This document shows positions 11,078 through 20,787 of a DNA stretch of 36,538 nucleotides, piece by piece. This stretch comes from Oehlia diaphana (Eukaryota > Glomeromycota > Glomeromycetes > Glomerales > Glomeraceae), in assembly GCA_003833135.1 (NCBI GenBank), contig QZLH01000060.1:13812-50349 (forward strand). Direction: 5' to 3'. Within the stretch, counting starts at the first letter, position 1. Every line of letters starts with the position of its first letter. The position numbers and the translations under genes are program-made. The notes below the pieces were generated by a model. That model was not told the origin of the DNA. It worked only from the letters and a program-made list of their open reading frames with translations, and made no database searches.

Positions 11078-12924
11078 ATGAAAGGTTACATAGATCCTTA
11101 TTTTTATACCACTCCTTCTGAACAATGGAACCTTAGCACTTTTATTACAACATATAATGGATCGAGCTTAGTTAAGGAGAAGATTCTATATTTTTATAAG
11201 GAAGGCTTGCTAAATATATGTCAATCAACTGACTTTAGCTATGAGCAGAAAGAAACGGCGGAAAACTTGATTGATTCTTATAAAGCGGATAAGAAGGAAT
11301 TTGCATACTTGTTTGATGTTCCCAAAAGTAAATCGGTCAAAACGGCTATTCTTCAGAACAGGGTGAGTATCTTGCATTATTTAAACGAAATTTTTTCATT
11401 GTTATTATAGCTAAATTATGATAGTTTGAACTGCTAATCGAATCTGCAAAATCTGCGAACGCGACTCTTAATGCAACATTCATCGAAGCCGATGCATCTG
11501 TAAGTGAATACCAAACCTCAGATCAACAAGTGAGATCAACAAACTATGAGCCGAACCCTTTCAATACAGGATTTTCACAGAAACGTAAATACGCTTTTGA
11601 TACCGAAGAGGAGGAAGATTCCGGAGAAGAGTATAACGCAGACAAAACAATCGTTGGCGGAAGAAATACCACTTGGGTGGTAGATGGAATTAACATTCGC
11701 CAAAAGCTTACAAAATATCAGGAAGAAAAAAATCTTGCAAAATCCAAACCAGAATATTACGATGTGATCTTTTTTAATAATAAAAATCAAGACGGATTTT
11801 TAGGTACATTGCCGGAAAGCACTATTATGAAGATGAGTAAGGAAATTATGGAAGAAATAAAAGGTGTAGAAGAAGACATTAGATCATTATTAAGCAAAAT
11901 TATTGATCGCGACATCCACATAACGAAAGAAAATCTTAAAGAACAGCAAAAACATAATGACTCTTTTGAAAAAGAGTTCACACTATATTTTATTAATCAC
12001 ATGTGGGTCTATATTTTTTTTGAGAATCGGTAATCAGGTAACTAACTCATTGTTTATACAGGATCGAACTCATGGATAAAAATAATGTACTTCTGGAAGA
12101 TTTATCCGAGGGGACATTCATTACAATGGTTTTGGCACCAATATTGAACAAAATTTTCATTAAAAATAAAGAAGATTGGTATGTCAAGTATGGGGAGACT
12201 TGTCTTAGGGCAAGTGCGGATGATCAAAATTCTCAAAAAAGGGATGAAGAGCGTCGATCCCCTGGAAGGAAAATCGATGCTATTGTTATAATTAAAGAAG
12301 AGAAAGAAGAATTTTCGGTCACAGAAATTAGTGGTCCCCCAGCTCAGAAAGATTGGTCACATTTCACGGGGGATCGAATGAAAATAGTTAAGATGCTGAA
12401 GACGCTCATGAATAGATTTGCAATGCTTTGTCCAAACTCGGACATCAGAATCGTGAAATTGTATGGAATGCAATTTTACTGTAAGTCAATTAATGGTTTA
12501 TTTTATCATCATATCATGTTATTGTCACATGTTATTAACTCTAGTTTTCAGTATATCAGCTTATCGTCTATGAGTTCCAACTTAAATACTCCGAAATTTA
12601 CACTGTACGTGAGGTATTAAAATTTCCTCTACCACGAACATGGAAAGACATGAAGAAAGCTCATGAAACTGTAATTGGTTTCTTGAACTATGAGGTTTGT
12701 ATATATGGATGCAGAGAAAATAGAGTTTAAATATAAACTAATAATTTATAAATCAGCAATTATTATTCAGGAGTTCACAAAAAATAAAAGATTTTCTATG
12801 GATTGAAGGCGAAAATGATGAAACTTCTCAGTCTATGACAACTAGAATGGTTTATTCCCCTAAAGGTCCTAAACTTGCCAAGAAAGCGCGAGATATTTTT
12901 AATAAGTTACAATGTAATAAATAA
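11078..12924 (+). CDS. Uncharacterised Glomeromycotina-type protein with a possible PD-(D/E)XK-like domain
   Basis: Exons 11078-11362, 11425-12029, 12062-12480 and 12552-12694 join in phase with GT-AG introns and give about 484 residues. The start is the ATG at 11078. The N-terminal 95 residues are helical and unassigned. An acidic stretch (DTEEEEDSGEEY) precedes the main domain, SEGTFITMVLAPILNKIF ... GRKIDAIVII ... EEFSVTEISGP. The spaced Asp and Glu on adjacent predicted strands resemble a nuclease-fold core, but the usual Lys after the Glu is replaced, so catalysis is doubtful. After exon 4 the family-like C-terminus (KIKDFLWIEGENDETSQS..., 12772-12924) lies in a different frame from the one a simple splice at 12771 would give. 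Either an unseen splice or a frameshift breaks the tail; the direct splice ends at 12806. Confidence 0.6.
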
Positions 12925-13263
12925 ATATATTAATAAATTTGTATATTACTCTAATACATAACATTGTCCTTATAATTAAGGCATATCATTAAGGTTTTCT
13001 TGACTGTTGATGCAAACTTAGGATCAAGTGATATAAAATATGTTAAAAAAATATTCGCAATCTTTGTAACAATAAATTGATGTAATAATAATAAAATGGG
13101 AAATTTTTCAACGTTATGTTGCATCGTAAATGTAAAGACTTGCAGAGAAACGAAACTACGCTTCCGCTTTATTAATACAGATGTAAAAAATAAATACAAG
13201 TGCGGGGCTTTATCCGTGATACATAACGAATTTTCAATACTAATATACACGAGCCCAATATCT
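12925..13263. other. Intergenic, nothing recognised
   Basis: Short AT-rich stretch between the plus-strand gene and the first minus-strand pseudogene. Overlapping frames occur on both strands but have no recognisable protein character. Confidence 0.5.
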
Positions 13264-14016
13264 CTATTTTTTCGAACGATACCCCTCTATCTTAGACCTC
13301 TTCCTATCGGGTTCTTCGTCCGAACATGCCTTATCCTTGATTAACCCAACGATCGCGCCCAAACCTTATTCACACTATTACGTAACGTTTGATATTCTTC
13401 GGAGCCTTTGTTCAAGGCCTTCTTGTTAAATTCGATGGTGTGGGGGATTTTGTAACGATTCATAGGGATAGTGGAAGTCGTCATCGTCCCGTTTTTCATT
13501 TCCTCTTGATCGTTTCGTACGAACTCTTGGGTTGCTTGATATTTTGGACAAAATCTTCGAGGATACTACGCCGGACCGTGTCTTCTGTGATGCAAATAAG
13601 TCTCGAGGATATATGTTGTTAGTATACCCTCGAAATAAATTTGCGTGAATAAAATTCACGGAAAAATGCCAAGAAAAAAAATTTCATGCCTTCGATTGCG
13701 TAATCGAAACCCGGAACTTTCATCACCAATTAGTCAATTCCTTGCTCATGAGGTCTCCGCGATATAAAGGAATGTATGGAATATAGTTGAAACGTATTCA
13801 TTACGTATAGATTCCAATTTATATACAACCAAAGATCCATAATTCTTCATCCTGAACAAAATATTCTCCACGCAATGCTTAAAATGCTTGTTGATGTCTT
13901 GATTTGGTAGTCTTGAGCCGTATTATATTTTTTAACTTCGTCCGCCAAGTGAGTGTCTCATTTATAGGTGTAGTAGCAGAAGTGGAGGTAGAGGCGGGAG
14001 TACTAGTTTCAAACAT
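13264..14016 (-). pseudogene. Decayed nuclease-like family gene, copy A
   Basis: Starts at an ATG at 14016 (MFETSTPASTSTSATTP...) and ends at a TAG (13264-13266). Conserved-looking blocks are scattered over several frames: NKHFKHCVENILFRMKNYGS and SIRNEYVSTIFHTFLYIAE (about 13900-13750), PGFDYAIEGMKF, NIKQPKSSYETIKRK, KRDDDDFHYPY, TIEFNKKALNKGSEEYQTLR, and AIVGLIKDKACSDEEPDRKR at the end. At least three frameshifts and several stops separate them. The block order matches copy B (14995-16830) and, from memory, a large Rhizophagus family with a restriction-endonuclease-like core in which FDYAI would carry the metal-binding Asp; the following Glu-x-Lys strand is not recoverable here. Nonfunctional. 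Confidence 0.65.
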
Positions 14017-14070
14017 AGTGCTTTTATATTGATATTAGGCTCAGATAAAAAAAACGTAGCAGTCTGATCA

Positions 14071-14865
14071 TCATCTGTTTTTCATCTTCGGGAATTCCAT
14101 ATTGGGATTTTCGGTGAAGTGATCTATAATCGTTTGAATATGAGAATTAGTAAATTTTAAATAGTATCTGCACTATATGTTTTGATATAATGAATCTTGC
14201 CCATCCCTATTTATCAAATAAATTACCGGTCCTTAAAGCTTTCTGTGTCTGCTTACATAAAATTTTACGCTTGGCATTGGGAAGATCGTATACTTGTCCC
14301 TTTGCTTTTTTCTTCCCAGCATTATTGTTGGCCATAAAATCTTTATACATGCTTTTGAATTCTCTATTGGCTTTGATTACATCTACTTTAGCTTCACGTG
14401 TATCTTTACAAAGACTAATAGTATCCCGATTTGGGCAATCATTGTTCGGAGAAATTCCAATCGCATGTTTTTCTTCCTCTTCCTTGGATTAGATTATTCC
14501 TGAATTAATCCCTGTTCATTTTTTCGCTCATGGGAACTAGTGAGCAGATTCTGGGAAACTGAAGATACCTCGGAAGCTGTTTCACGTAAAAGCTTTTTCT
14601 CCCTAATCCCTATTTCTCTGCCTAATCTCATCGCCAACCCATTTATTATGTGCCTCATCCAAGAAAGCATCAGTCTTCTTATCCTCCAATGACTTCTCCC
14701 CGCTCATATCTGCCTTCTCACACTCAGCAACCGTATCCGTCCTACCATTCTCTAACTCCTCGATTCTACTCCTAGCTCTGCATTCTCAGCTTCATGATTG
14801 ATTCTCTCCTCTGCAACTTGCTTTTTGGCATTCTCTTGTTTAAGTAAGTCAATCTCGAATTCCAT
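14071..14865 (-). pseudogene. Decayed coiled-coil gene with C-terminal FTNSHIQTIIDHF-type segment
   Basis: ATG at 14865 opens EFEIDLLKQENAKKQVAEER, a coiled coil, followed by polar segments (EDKKTDAFLDEAHNKWVGDE). The C-terminal part is GKKKAKGQVYDLPNAKRKIL, KQTQKALR, then, after a shift, IGMGKIHYIKTYSADTI, and after another shift KFTNSHIQTIIDHFTENP, ending at a TGA (14071-14073). A stop near the centre and at least three frame changes make it a pseudogene. I recall an expanded Rhizophagus family with this coiled-coil N-terminus and helical end. Its function is unknown. It lies between the two nuclease-like copies, in the same orientation. Confidence 0.6.
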
Positions 14866-14994
14866 CTTCGAAAACACTTTCATACACTATTATAAGCATT
14901 CAAATAAATAAACACGTGATTTTGGTCAAACAAAGTTCCTAAGAACGCAAAAATTAATACAAAAGTTCGGGACGTAGCCCGTGATACATGACGT

Positions 14995-16830
14995 CTATCT
15001 AACGTACAAGGCGAGCGAAACATATTCGTTAATATATTTTTTCGTCCTGATTCTCTTACTATCTGGTGAGTCATCAACTTCTACCCTATCCTTTAAAAAA
15101 CCTACGATTACCCCATGACCTCTTTCAACCCTTGACGCAGTTTTGTGTCGTCATCTAAAATATCCTCAGTAAGAGCGATGTGATAGTCGGCTTTCGTGCA
15201 ATAAATTAGTACCAGTCCGTGGCTAAAATAGATGAGAGTTAGTAATTTCTCCTAGTATTTAGCTCGTGCAAAAAATTTTACCTGTTGTAACGATTCCATG
15301 GAGGTAGTCGAAATAATCCTCGAAAGCTAATACCCAAGACTTCTTGATTCTGCTTTCCTTCGGTGTTGCCTCGTTTAACGAATCTATTCTTTTTGATCGA
15401 CTAATCAACTCGTCTGTTGCTTCATCACTAACGAGATTCTTTTTCTAACAATTTTCTTGACAATAATATGACAATAAATATGACAGAAAGTAACACTACC
15501 TCGATATTAGAACAACAAAAGACCTCATTACTTGATTTCGCTGGACCTATGATTTCCATTTACGTTTAATCACCGCCATACAGTATTGGAAGTTTTTGTC
15601 ATCGTCGCCAATTTTTTCAGTCTCTAAATTCAGAAGTTGTATCTCTCCCTAGCTAGCAAGATAAAAGTATAACCTATTTTTGACTTACCTGAACAGTGGA
15701 ATCTTTTATATGTCATTACTATCGATCCCATTTTTGCACAACACCTCAATTAAAGTCTTAATGAATTTTGTAAAAGCAATATCGTAACTGTTATACACTT
15801 TATTTGAGAATTTTGTCACATGATACATCTCATTATTGTTGCTTTGTTAATAGTATATTACATTATTTTTTTCTCGTTTTAAATAATCGTGGCATTAATT
15901 AATAACTACATTAATTTGGTACAAAAGTAATAGCACTTAAGAGATATTAATTCCGATAAATATTTTCTTGATAATTTCGTCGCTTCTTTTTAAAAAGGTT
16001 TATATATACCTCTTTACACCTAATTCCTGTATATATCCCTCAAGTTCCAACAAAGGATCTAATCTTAGCCCACATTCCCTAAGATCACTCTTGGTTAACT
16101 TCAAAAAAGTGCGTCCGGTGATATTTTCCTCCATAATTTTCGTAAAAAAGCTATCGTACAAGCTTCAGTTCACTTAAATTCTTATCATTTCTCAGAAACT
16201 CTACAAGTCTCTCCGTTCCAAACTCCTTAAAATTTTCAATTGAAATAGAAGGTTCTGAAGTAGTAGGTTCATTCAGAATGGTGGGAGGTTCAATTATTGA
16301 AGTAATAGATTCATCAATTTTATATATCATTGGGAACATTGGGTCTTTGGAACCAGTCTGCCTCGATGCCAGAAAGTTAATCGGCCGACCTTCGACGTAT
16401 AATTCTCCTTCTCGAACTTTGTTGAAGAAAGTTCCTGCATCGTTCTCGTTTTCTAGATGGATATGTCCGAAGCCAAAAAAAAAATTGATCATTAGTGGCT
16501 ACAGAATTAGTCGATCGGCATTTTGATTAAAATCATGACCAATAAAATGGTCTATTAAGGAACTCCAACCAATGAAAAAAATGCTTACTCATTATCTTCC
16601 GATTTTAAAACGTGAAATTTTCCAATGTTACAACCTATTGTCTTGCTTATGTTCCAGATGCATTCGGTTAAGTGTTTTTTGTTAATTCCAAACAGGTTCC
16701 CTCCGACAAAGACCGAGTGTTCGGGAGGGTAGAAAACGTTATTGCTTTCTATAGCGAAGGAAGGTACATAACAGATTCCTCTTCCAGAATCCGTAGACCT
16801 TCATCACCTACACTTCCTTAATCGTTTTAT
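14995..16830 (-). pseudogene. Decayed RRM-SAM-nuclease-like gene, copy B
   Basis: Reading the minus strand from about 16800: an RRM with RNP2-like SVFVGGNL and RNP1-like FFGFGHIHLENENDA, split by an intron-like gap (GTAAGC donor near 16590), ending ELYVEGRPINFLASRQ. Next comes a SAM-like domain, EFGTERLVEFLRNDKNLSEL then, after a one-base shift at about 16165, ENITGRTFLKLTKSDLRECG. Then pieces of the nuclease-like region shared with copy A: DDDKNFQYCM, DYFDYLHGIVTT, LRQGLKEVMG, and VIVGFLKDRVEVDDSPDSKR, ending near 14995. Several stops and frameshifts occur throughout. RRM and SAM suggest RNA binding and protein interaction for the ancestral protein, with a DNA/RNA-cleaving fold as its C-terminal part (inference). 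The true start is unresolved. Confidence 0.6.
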
Positions 16831-17159
16831 ACTTACACATATTAAATCGCAATATGTGAGAACTTAATACTCAAATCAAAAACAGTTTTACGATAAAATA
16901 ATTCGTTTTTTAAATGAGAAAGTGTGCGGAATAACAGATAAGAAAAGAAGAGAGATTTATATTCGGACACGTCCCAATACGTGACAGAGAAGTGATGTCA
17001 TCTGGTCACGTGATGGGCACAACGCGCACCTCAATTGATAACTACCCTAGCGTTACCCCCCAAAAAAGCACTGGTGGCCGGCATTATGCGGAATTATGCA
17101 CTGTCACGTGAACAGTGCGGTGACAAATAATGAGTGACGAATAAGTTTTTACCCGTATT

Positions 17160-17300
17160 CACCCATTTTACCGACACCTGTTTTACCGACATAAAATTTA
17201 CCGACTCTCCTTTACTGACTTGCCATTTCACCGACATCCCATTTTTCTGAAACCAATTCAACGAATCCCATTTTGCCGACATCCGTTTTACCGACATGAT
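17160..17300 (-). repeat. Left subterminal array of GTCGGTAAAATG-like motifs
   Basis: About nine degenerate copies spaced 13-20 bp, seen on the plus strand as TTTTACCGAC. They mirror the array at 17661-17798. Such subterminal clusters are typical transposase-binding sites. Confidence 0.7.
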
Positions 17301-17660
17301 CGATATAGATCAACATGGCAGTATCGACTGAAAATTATAATTTAATTTTATAATATAGTATAATATAAAAAAATTCTTTATTTACTTATAATTTTTAATC
17401 AATAAACGAAAAATAATGAAAATAATATGAATATTTTTATTTTTGCATTTCTGGAAAAATAGAGAAAAAAATTACAAAGGAATAATTAAAAAAACTTCAT
17501 TTATAAGTTTAAACCCTCGGAGTTTGATTAGTACTACAATAATCTTGCATTATTAATACATTATATAGTCCATTCATTTTACTTTCGGCACTTGAAATTA
17601 AGGCACAGTAAAGGCATAGCAAACTGATGAATTTACTTAAATAAATTTCAGTGAAATGAA

Positions 17661-17798
17661 AAGTCGGGTAATCTTCATGTCGGTAAAATGGCATTTCGGT
17701 AAAATGAAGTTAGGTGATTTTTCATGTCGGCAAAATGGAAGTCAAGTAAAGTGGCGTCAGTCAATTTCATGTCGGTGAAATAGCTGTCTGTAAGTCGT
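17661..17798 (+). repeat. Right subterminal array of GTCGGTAAAATG-like motifs
   Basis: About seven degenerate copies in the opposite orientation to those at 17160-17300, inside the same inverted-repeat element. Confidence 0.7.
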
Positions 17799-18122
17799 AC
17801 TGTAACCGTTTTTACCAACTCGAAAAAAACTGTCCCTCAGATAAATATAAACAATGAAAACACTGAGGGGCGTGACAGAAGTGATGATTTTTTACATGGT
17901 CACGTGACCAGTGCTTTTTTTTGGGGTAACGCTAGGCTAGATCCAATTGATAGACTCTGATTGGCCAAAAAAATATCATAGAGTTACCAATTCGATGAAA
18001 AAACAAGAGTTACCACCTTTTTTCTTTCTACAATTGATAGAGTATTCTCAAGCTCGTTCACGATCTTACATATTTTTTATAACACTTTTTCATTATTGTA
18101 CCTCACACTCTGCTCTTTAATA

Positions 18123-18458
18123 ATGAATTCTCAGCAAAATTCTCTTCAACGTAAAAAAATTATTATTTTACTTTTAATGCAAAAAGTTTTTAAAAAGAAA
18201 AATAGAATTTTCAATGCAAATACACACCTTTTAACTTTTACTCAAGTTACATCAAAATGCAGTTTTTCCATATTTACTCATTTGAACTTAAGAGCTTCTC
18301 AGCAAAAAAGACCTAAAACTGAAAGGTTCTGGGTAGATGTTTTTCCATATTTAACAGATGAAAGTGGTTACAATTCTTTTCAAAAAAATTTTCATATTAC
18401 GCGTGCTACTTTTAATGCAATTGCCGCACGATTAGAAAGTCATCCCGGCTTTGCTTAG
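18123..18458 (+). pseudogene. N-terminal fragment of a PIF/Harbinger-like transposase
   Basis: An ATG at 18123 opens a 111-codon frame. Its last half, KTERFWVDVFPYLTDESGYN then FQKNFHITRATFNAIAARLE, has the layout of the region before the DDE domain in PIF/Harbinger (DDE_Tnp_4) transposases, where a helical x-F-R-M-x-R-x-x-F motif is common. The frame stops at 18456-18458, and the downstream sequence shows no catalytic DDE segment. Truncated and inactive. The family call is from motif style only. Confidence 0.45.
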
Positions 18459-18859
18459 AGCTATAATCTGATTTTACTGCTGTTGCAACAAGAGATGAAT
18501 GTTTGTAAGATCGTTAAAAGAAGTAGTATTAAAAGTTGGTTCAATAACCGGGTTGGTAGAATTTTTGTTTTGGTGGGTCTCTTATTAGGCATGGTTAAAA
18601 TTATAAAAATAATTATCTGAAAAAATTCGTAACCAAAATGAAATCATGATGTAGCTCAAAAAAAAAAGCTTAATCAATAGAAATAGGAGATGCTTGAGAA
18701 TGCTCTTAGTTTTTTTCAAGTGTCTGATCCCTATTCGGCTATTCCCTATTCTTCACGCCTGCTGTAACCACACGGAGGTGCTATAATGCTATATTCTCAT
18801 GTAGTGTTAATATTACAATGATGTAAATTACGATATTATGTTAGTGGTATTTGTTCATA
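18459..18859. other. Intergenic, nothing recognised
   Basis: Possibly the decayed continuation of the transposase fragment upstream. No convincing frame longer than about 35 codons matches a transposase. Confidence 0.4.
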
Positions 18860-19350
18860 TATAATTATTTTGACTGAAAGATAATTTCCTGTATTTGGAT
18901 TTTGAGATATTCCATACAATACAAAAGATGCATCTTTATCATCTATTAAATACCTTTTAGCCTAAATATCAACAATAAAAGTGGATTGCAAATATATTAA
19001 TTAAAAAAAAAGTATTTAAATATTTAAAGAAATTTCACACTTCATTTATTAAAGAATCTATCCTGTCAATGCTTCACATGTAATGTACCATCCTTCCATA
19101 TTGTTGAATATGCTGTTATAAGGCCATTTTTACCTATCTCTTTAATTTCATTAAACTGATTGTATGGTATCCATTCAGCAATATATTATTATAGTTATTA
19201 ATTTTTAATTGCCTTTCTTGAATGAATTCATCAATTTTTTCATTTCCACTTGCCCATATAAGAACTAAGAACTAAAATATAATCTCCCGTATATGGATTT
19301 TCATACAATACTTGAAATTTTTTGTATTTTGTTGGATATTTTTCAGCCTA
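18860..19350 (-). pseudogene. Fragments of a Rhizophagus-type protein kinase gene, with a duplicated exon
   Basis: From 19350 downward on the minus strand: an exon-like piece after an AG acceptor (AEKYPTKYKKFQVLYENP, TGDYILVL), then WASGNEKIDEFIQERQLKIN, then in another frame AEWIPYNQFNEIKEIGKNGL, AYSTIWKDGTLHVKH. The NEIKEIGKNGLITAYSTIWK stretch looks like a kinase glycine loop (GKGGFxxVYxAxW in relatives) with the glycines lost. At about 18970 a second acceptor precedes KRYLIDDKDASFVLYGISQN, NTGNY, similar to the first piece. Stops and frame changes are frequent. No catalytic HRD/DFG segments are present. Nonfunctional. Confidence 0.5.
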
Positions 19351-19747
19351 AATAAAAAATATATAAAATTTAAAAAATTGTCATATTTAAATTATCCTGT
19401 ATAAATAATTAATTGACCTTCCTGACTATCTTTAAACTAATACATTTCCGGTTAATTTTGTATTTTGATTGATTAATACTAACATAAAAAAAGTATATTA
19501 TTTGCATTTTATTTGCGGTTATTTTCGCTCTCTTAGTTACCACGACTAACCATTTCAATAATAATTTCAGTTTTAACTAAAAACTGAAACTACCTTTTTA
19601 GTCTTTTTTTATTAATTATTTTATCCCTCTTTTATTATTATTGTTTCTTTTAGTTAACTTTTTTTAGGGTATTTTTTTTTTAATCGGAATTTATCAAAAT
19701 TTTTGGATTTTTTTTTTAACCCAAAAATAATGTTTATTCTTTTTTTG

Positions 19748-20127
19748 GTTTGGATTAGGGATGGCAACGGTCACGGTCATTAACCGGTTATGACCGGTCA
19801 TGACCGTAACTGATATCGGTCGGTCAAAGACCTCTGACCGACCGTTTGACCGACCGTTTAACCGATCCTGAAAACGTTTGCGAAACTTCTTTTAATATAA
19901 AATTTAATAAAAAAATGTTTCGCAAACATTTTTTAATTATTTTAATAGAAAACGTTGCGAAAACGTTTTTTATTAAGTATTTCATAAAAAAAAAACGTTT
20001 CGCAAACGTTTTCAGGATCGGTTAAACGGTCAGTCAAACGGTCGGTCAAACGGTCGGTCGGTCGGTCAAAGGTTCTTGACCGGTTATGACCGACCGATAA
20101 CCGACCGTTGCCATCCCTAGTTTGGAT
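19748..20127. mobile_element. hAT-type foldback MITE with 8-bp target duplication
   Basis: The element runs 19756-20119 (364 bp) and is flanked by identical 8-bp repeats GTTTGGAT (19748-19755 and 20120-20127). The ends are inverted TAGGGATGGCAACGGTC-like sequences. An 8-bp duplication and ends of this type are characteristic of hAT elements. The interior is largely self-complementary: clusters of GACCGACCG on the left and CGGTCGGTC on the right, then GGATCGGTTAAACGGTC-type arms, around an AT-rich centre carrying repeated GTTTCGCAAAC/GTTGCGAAAAC motifs. No coding capacity. It needed a hAT transposase supplied in trans. Confidence 0.92.
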
Positions 20128-20265
20128 CAAAACTATGATCAGATTAGAACTATATCCTACAACTTTTTTGATGTTTAACGAGATTTTTTTAGTCAATGAT
20201 ATTGTTTATGACTAATAAATTCATGTGAAATTTTTTTTTTTTAATGAAAGTTTTTAATTATATAG

Positions 20266-20613
20266 ATGCATAACAATATTAATAATTTTGTAATTAAATC
20301 TATAATAAATTTTTTAATAAATATTTATTTATTAAAATCACATAATATTATTACTTGTAAAAGAAGATTAAATAAACAAAGTCAAGCCCGTTCTAGAAAA
20401 AAGCAAAAACCCAAATTTAAATTAGGTATTAATCTTATAGATGGGTATCATATTAATATAGAACGTTATAAATTGGGGAGAATGAATCAAACTTGCATCT
20501 ATTGTGATGAGAAATTTTGGATAGATGAATAGATGAAAGAGATAATAATAGCAGCAAATTCTCTTCATCTTTTGCAACATGTTGTACTGGTAGTAAAGTT
20601 ATCTTTACTTAAA
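20266..20613 (+). pseudogene. Helitron-associated N-terminal fragment (CxxC zinc motif)
   Basis: An ATG frame of 88 codons (20266-20532) ends with YKLGRMNQTCIYCDEKFWID, a close variant of the LGxMNxxCxxCxAxHWxxE motif that precedes the Helitron-like N-terminal domain in Helitron Rep/helicase proteins. A TAG stops it. One base along, the family-like continuation resumes in another frame (DERDNNSSKFSSSFATCCTG, then SKVIF). The segment is therefore a frameshifted relic; no Rep or helicase domain follows. Confidence 0.55.
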
Positions 20614-20787
20614 CCATCATATTCTAAATATATACTTGCATATTATTTTATTTATACTTTATTATTACTCTCATAACTAATTATTAATTACAGTGAAATT
20701 CTAATTGTAACTAAAAATTTGTAATACTACTGCTCCCGGTGCGACAGGCAAACTGCTAGTAACAAATAAGAACTAACTAAAACTTTC

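Larger units (their letters stand above)
17045..17936. mobile_element. Non-autonomous DNA transposon, 30-bp terminal inverted repeats
   Basis: The left end 17046-17075 (CCTAGCGTTACCCC...) and right end 17907-17936 are inverted copies matching at 28 of 30 positions. A CTA flanks both sides (17042-17044 and 17937-17939) if the left end is taken at 17045, which may be a 3-bp target duplication. Inside each end are CACGTG-centred palindromes and arrays of a degenerate GTCGGTAAAATG motif in opposite orientation (17160-17300, 17661-17798). No transposase frame lies inside. A Harbinger-like fragment starts about 190 bp downstream, and Harbinger elements make 3-bp duplications, but the link is only suggestive. 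Confidence 0.75.

Noticed and set aside
13389..13622. 77-codon plus-strand frame
   Set aside because: Antisense shadow of nuclease-like copy A.
14190..14503. Two overlapping plus-strand frames
   Set aside because: They are antisense to the minus-strand coiled-coil pseudogene, whose translation is clearly more protein-like.
17094..17297. 67-codon minus-strand frame with repeated MSVK-type units
   Set aside because: It is only the translation of the subterminal motif array of the inverted-repeat element.
17160..17798. Spaced repeats considered as a CRISPR array
   Set aside because: Copies are degenerate, irregularly spaced and inverted between the two halves, inside a eukaryotic transposon.
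19942..20196. 84-codon minus-strand frame with RPTDRLTDRLTD
   Set aside because: A translation of the GGTC-type repeats in the hAT foldback MITE.
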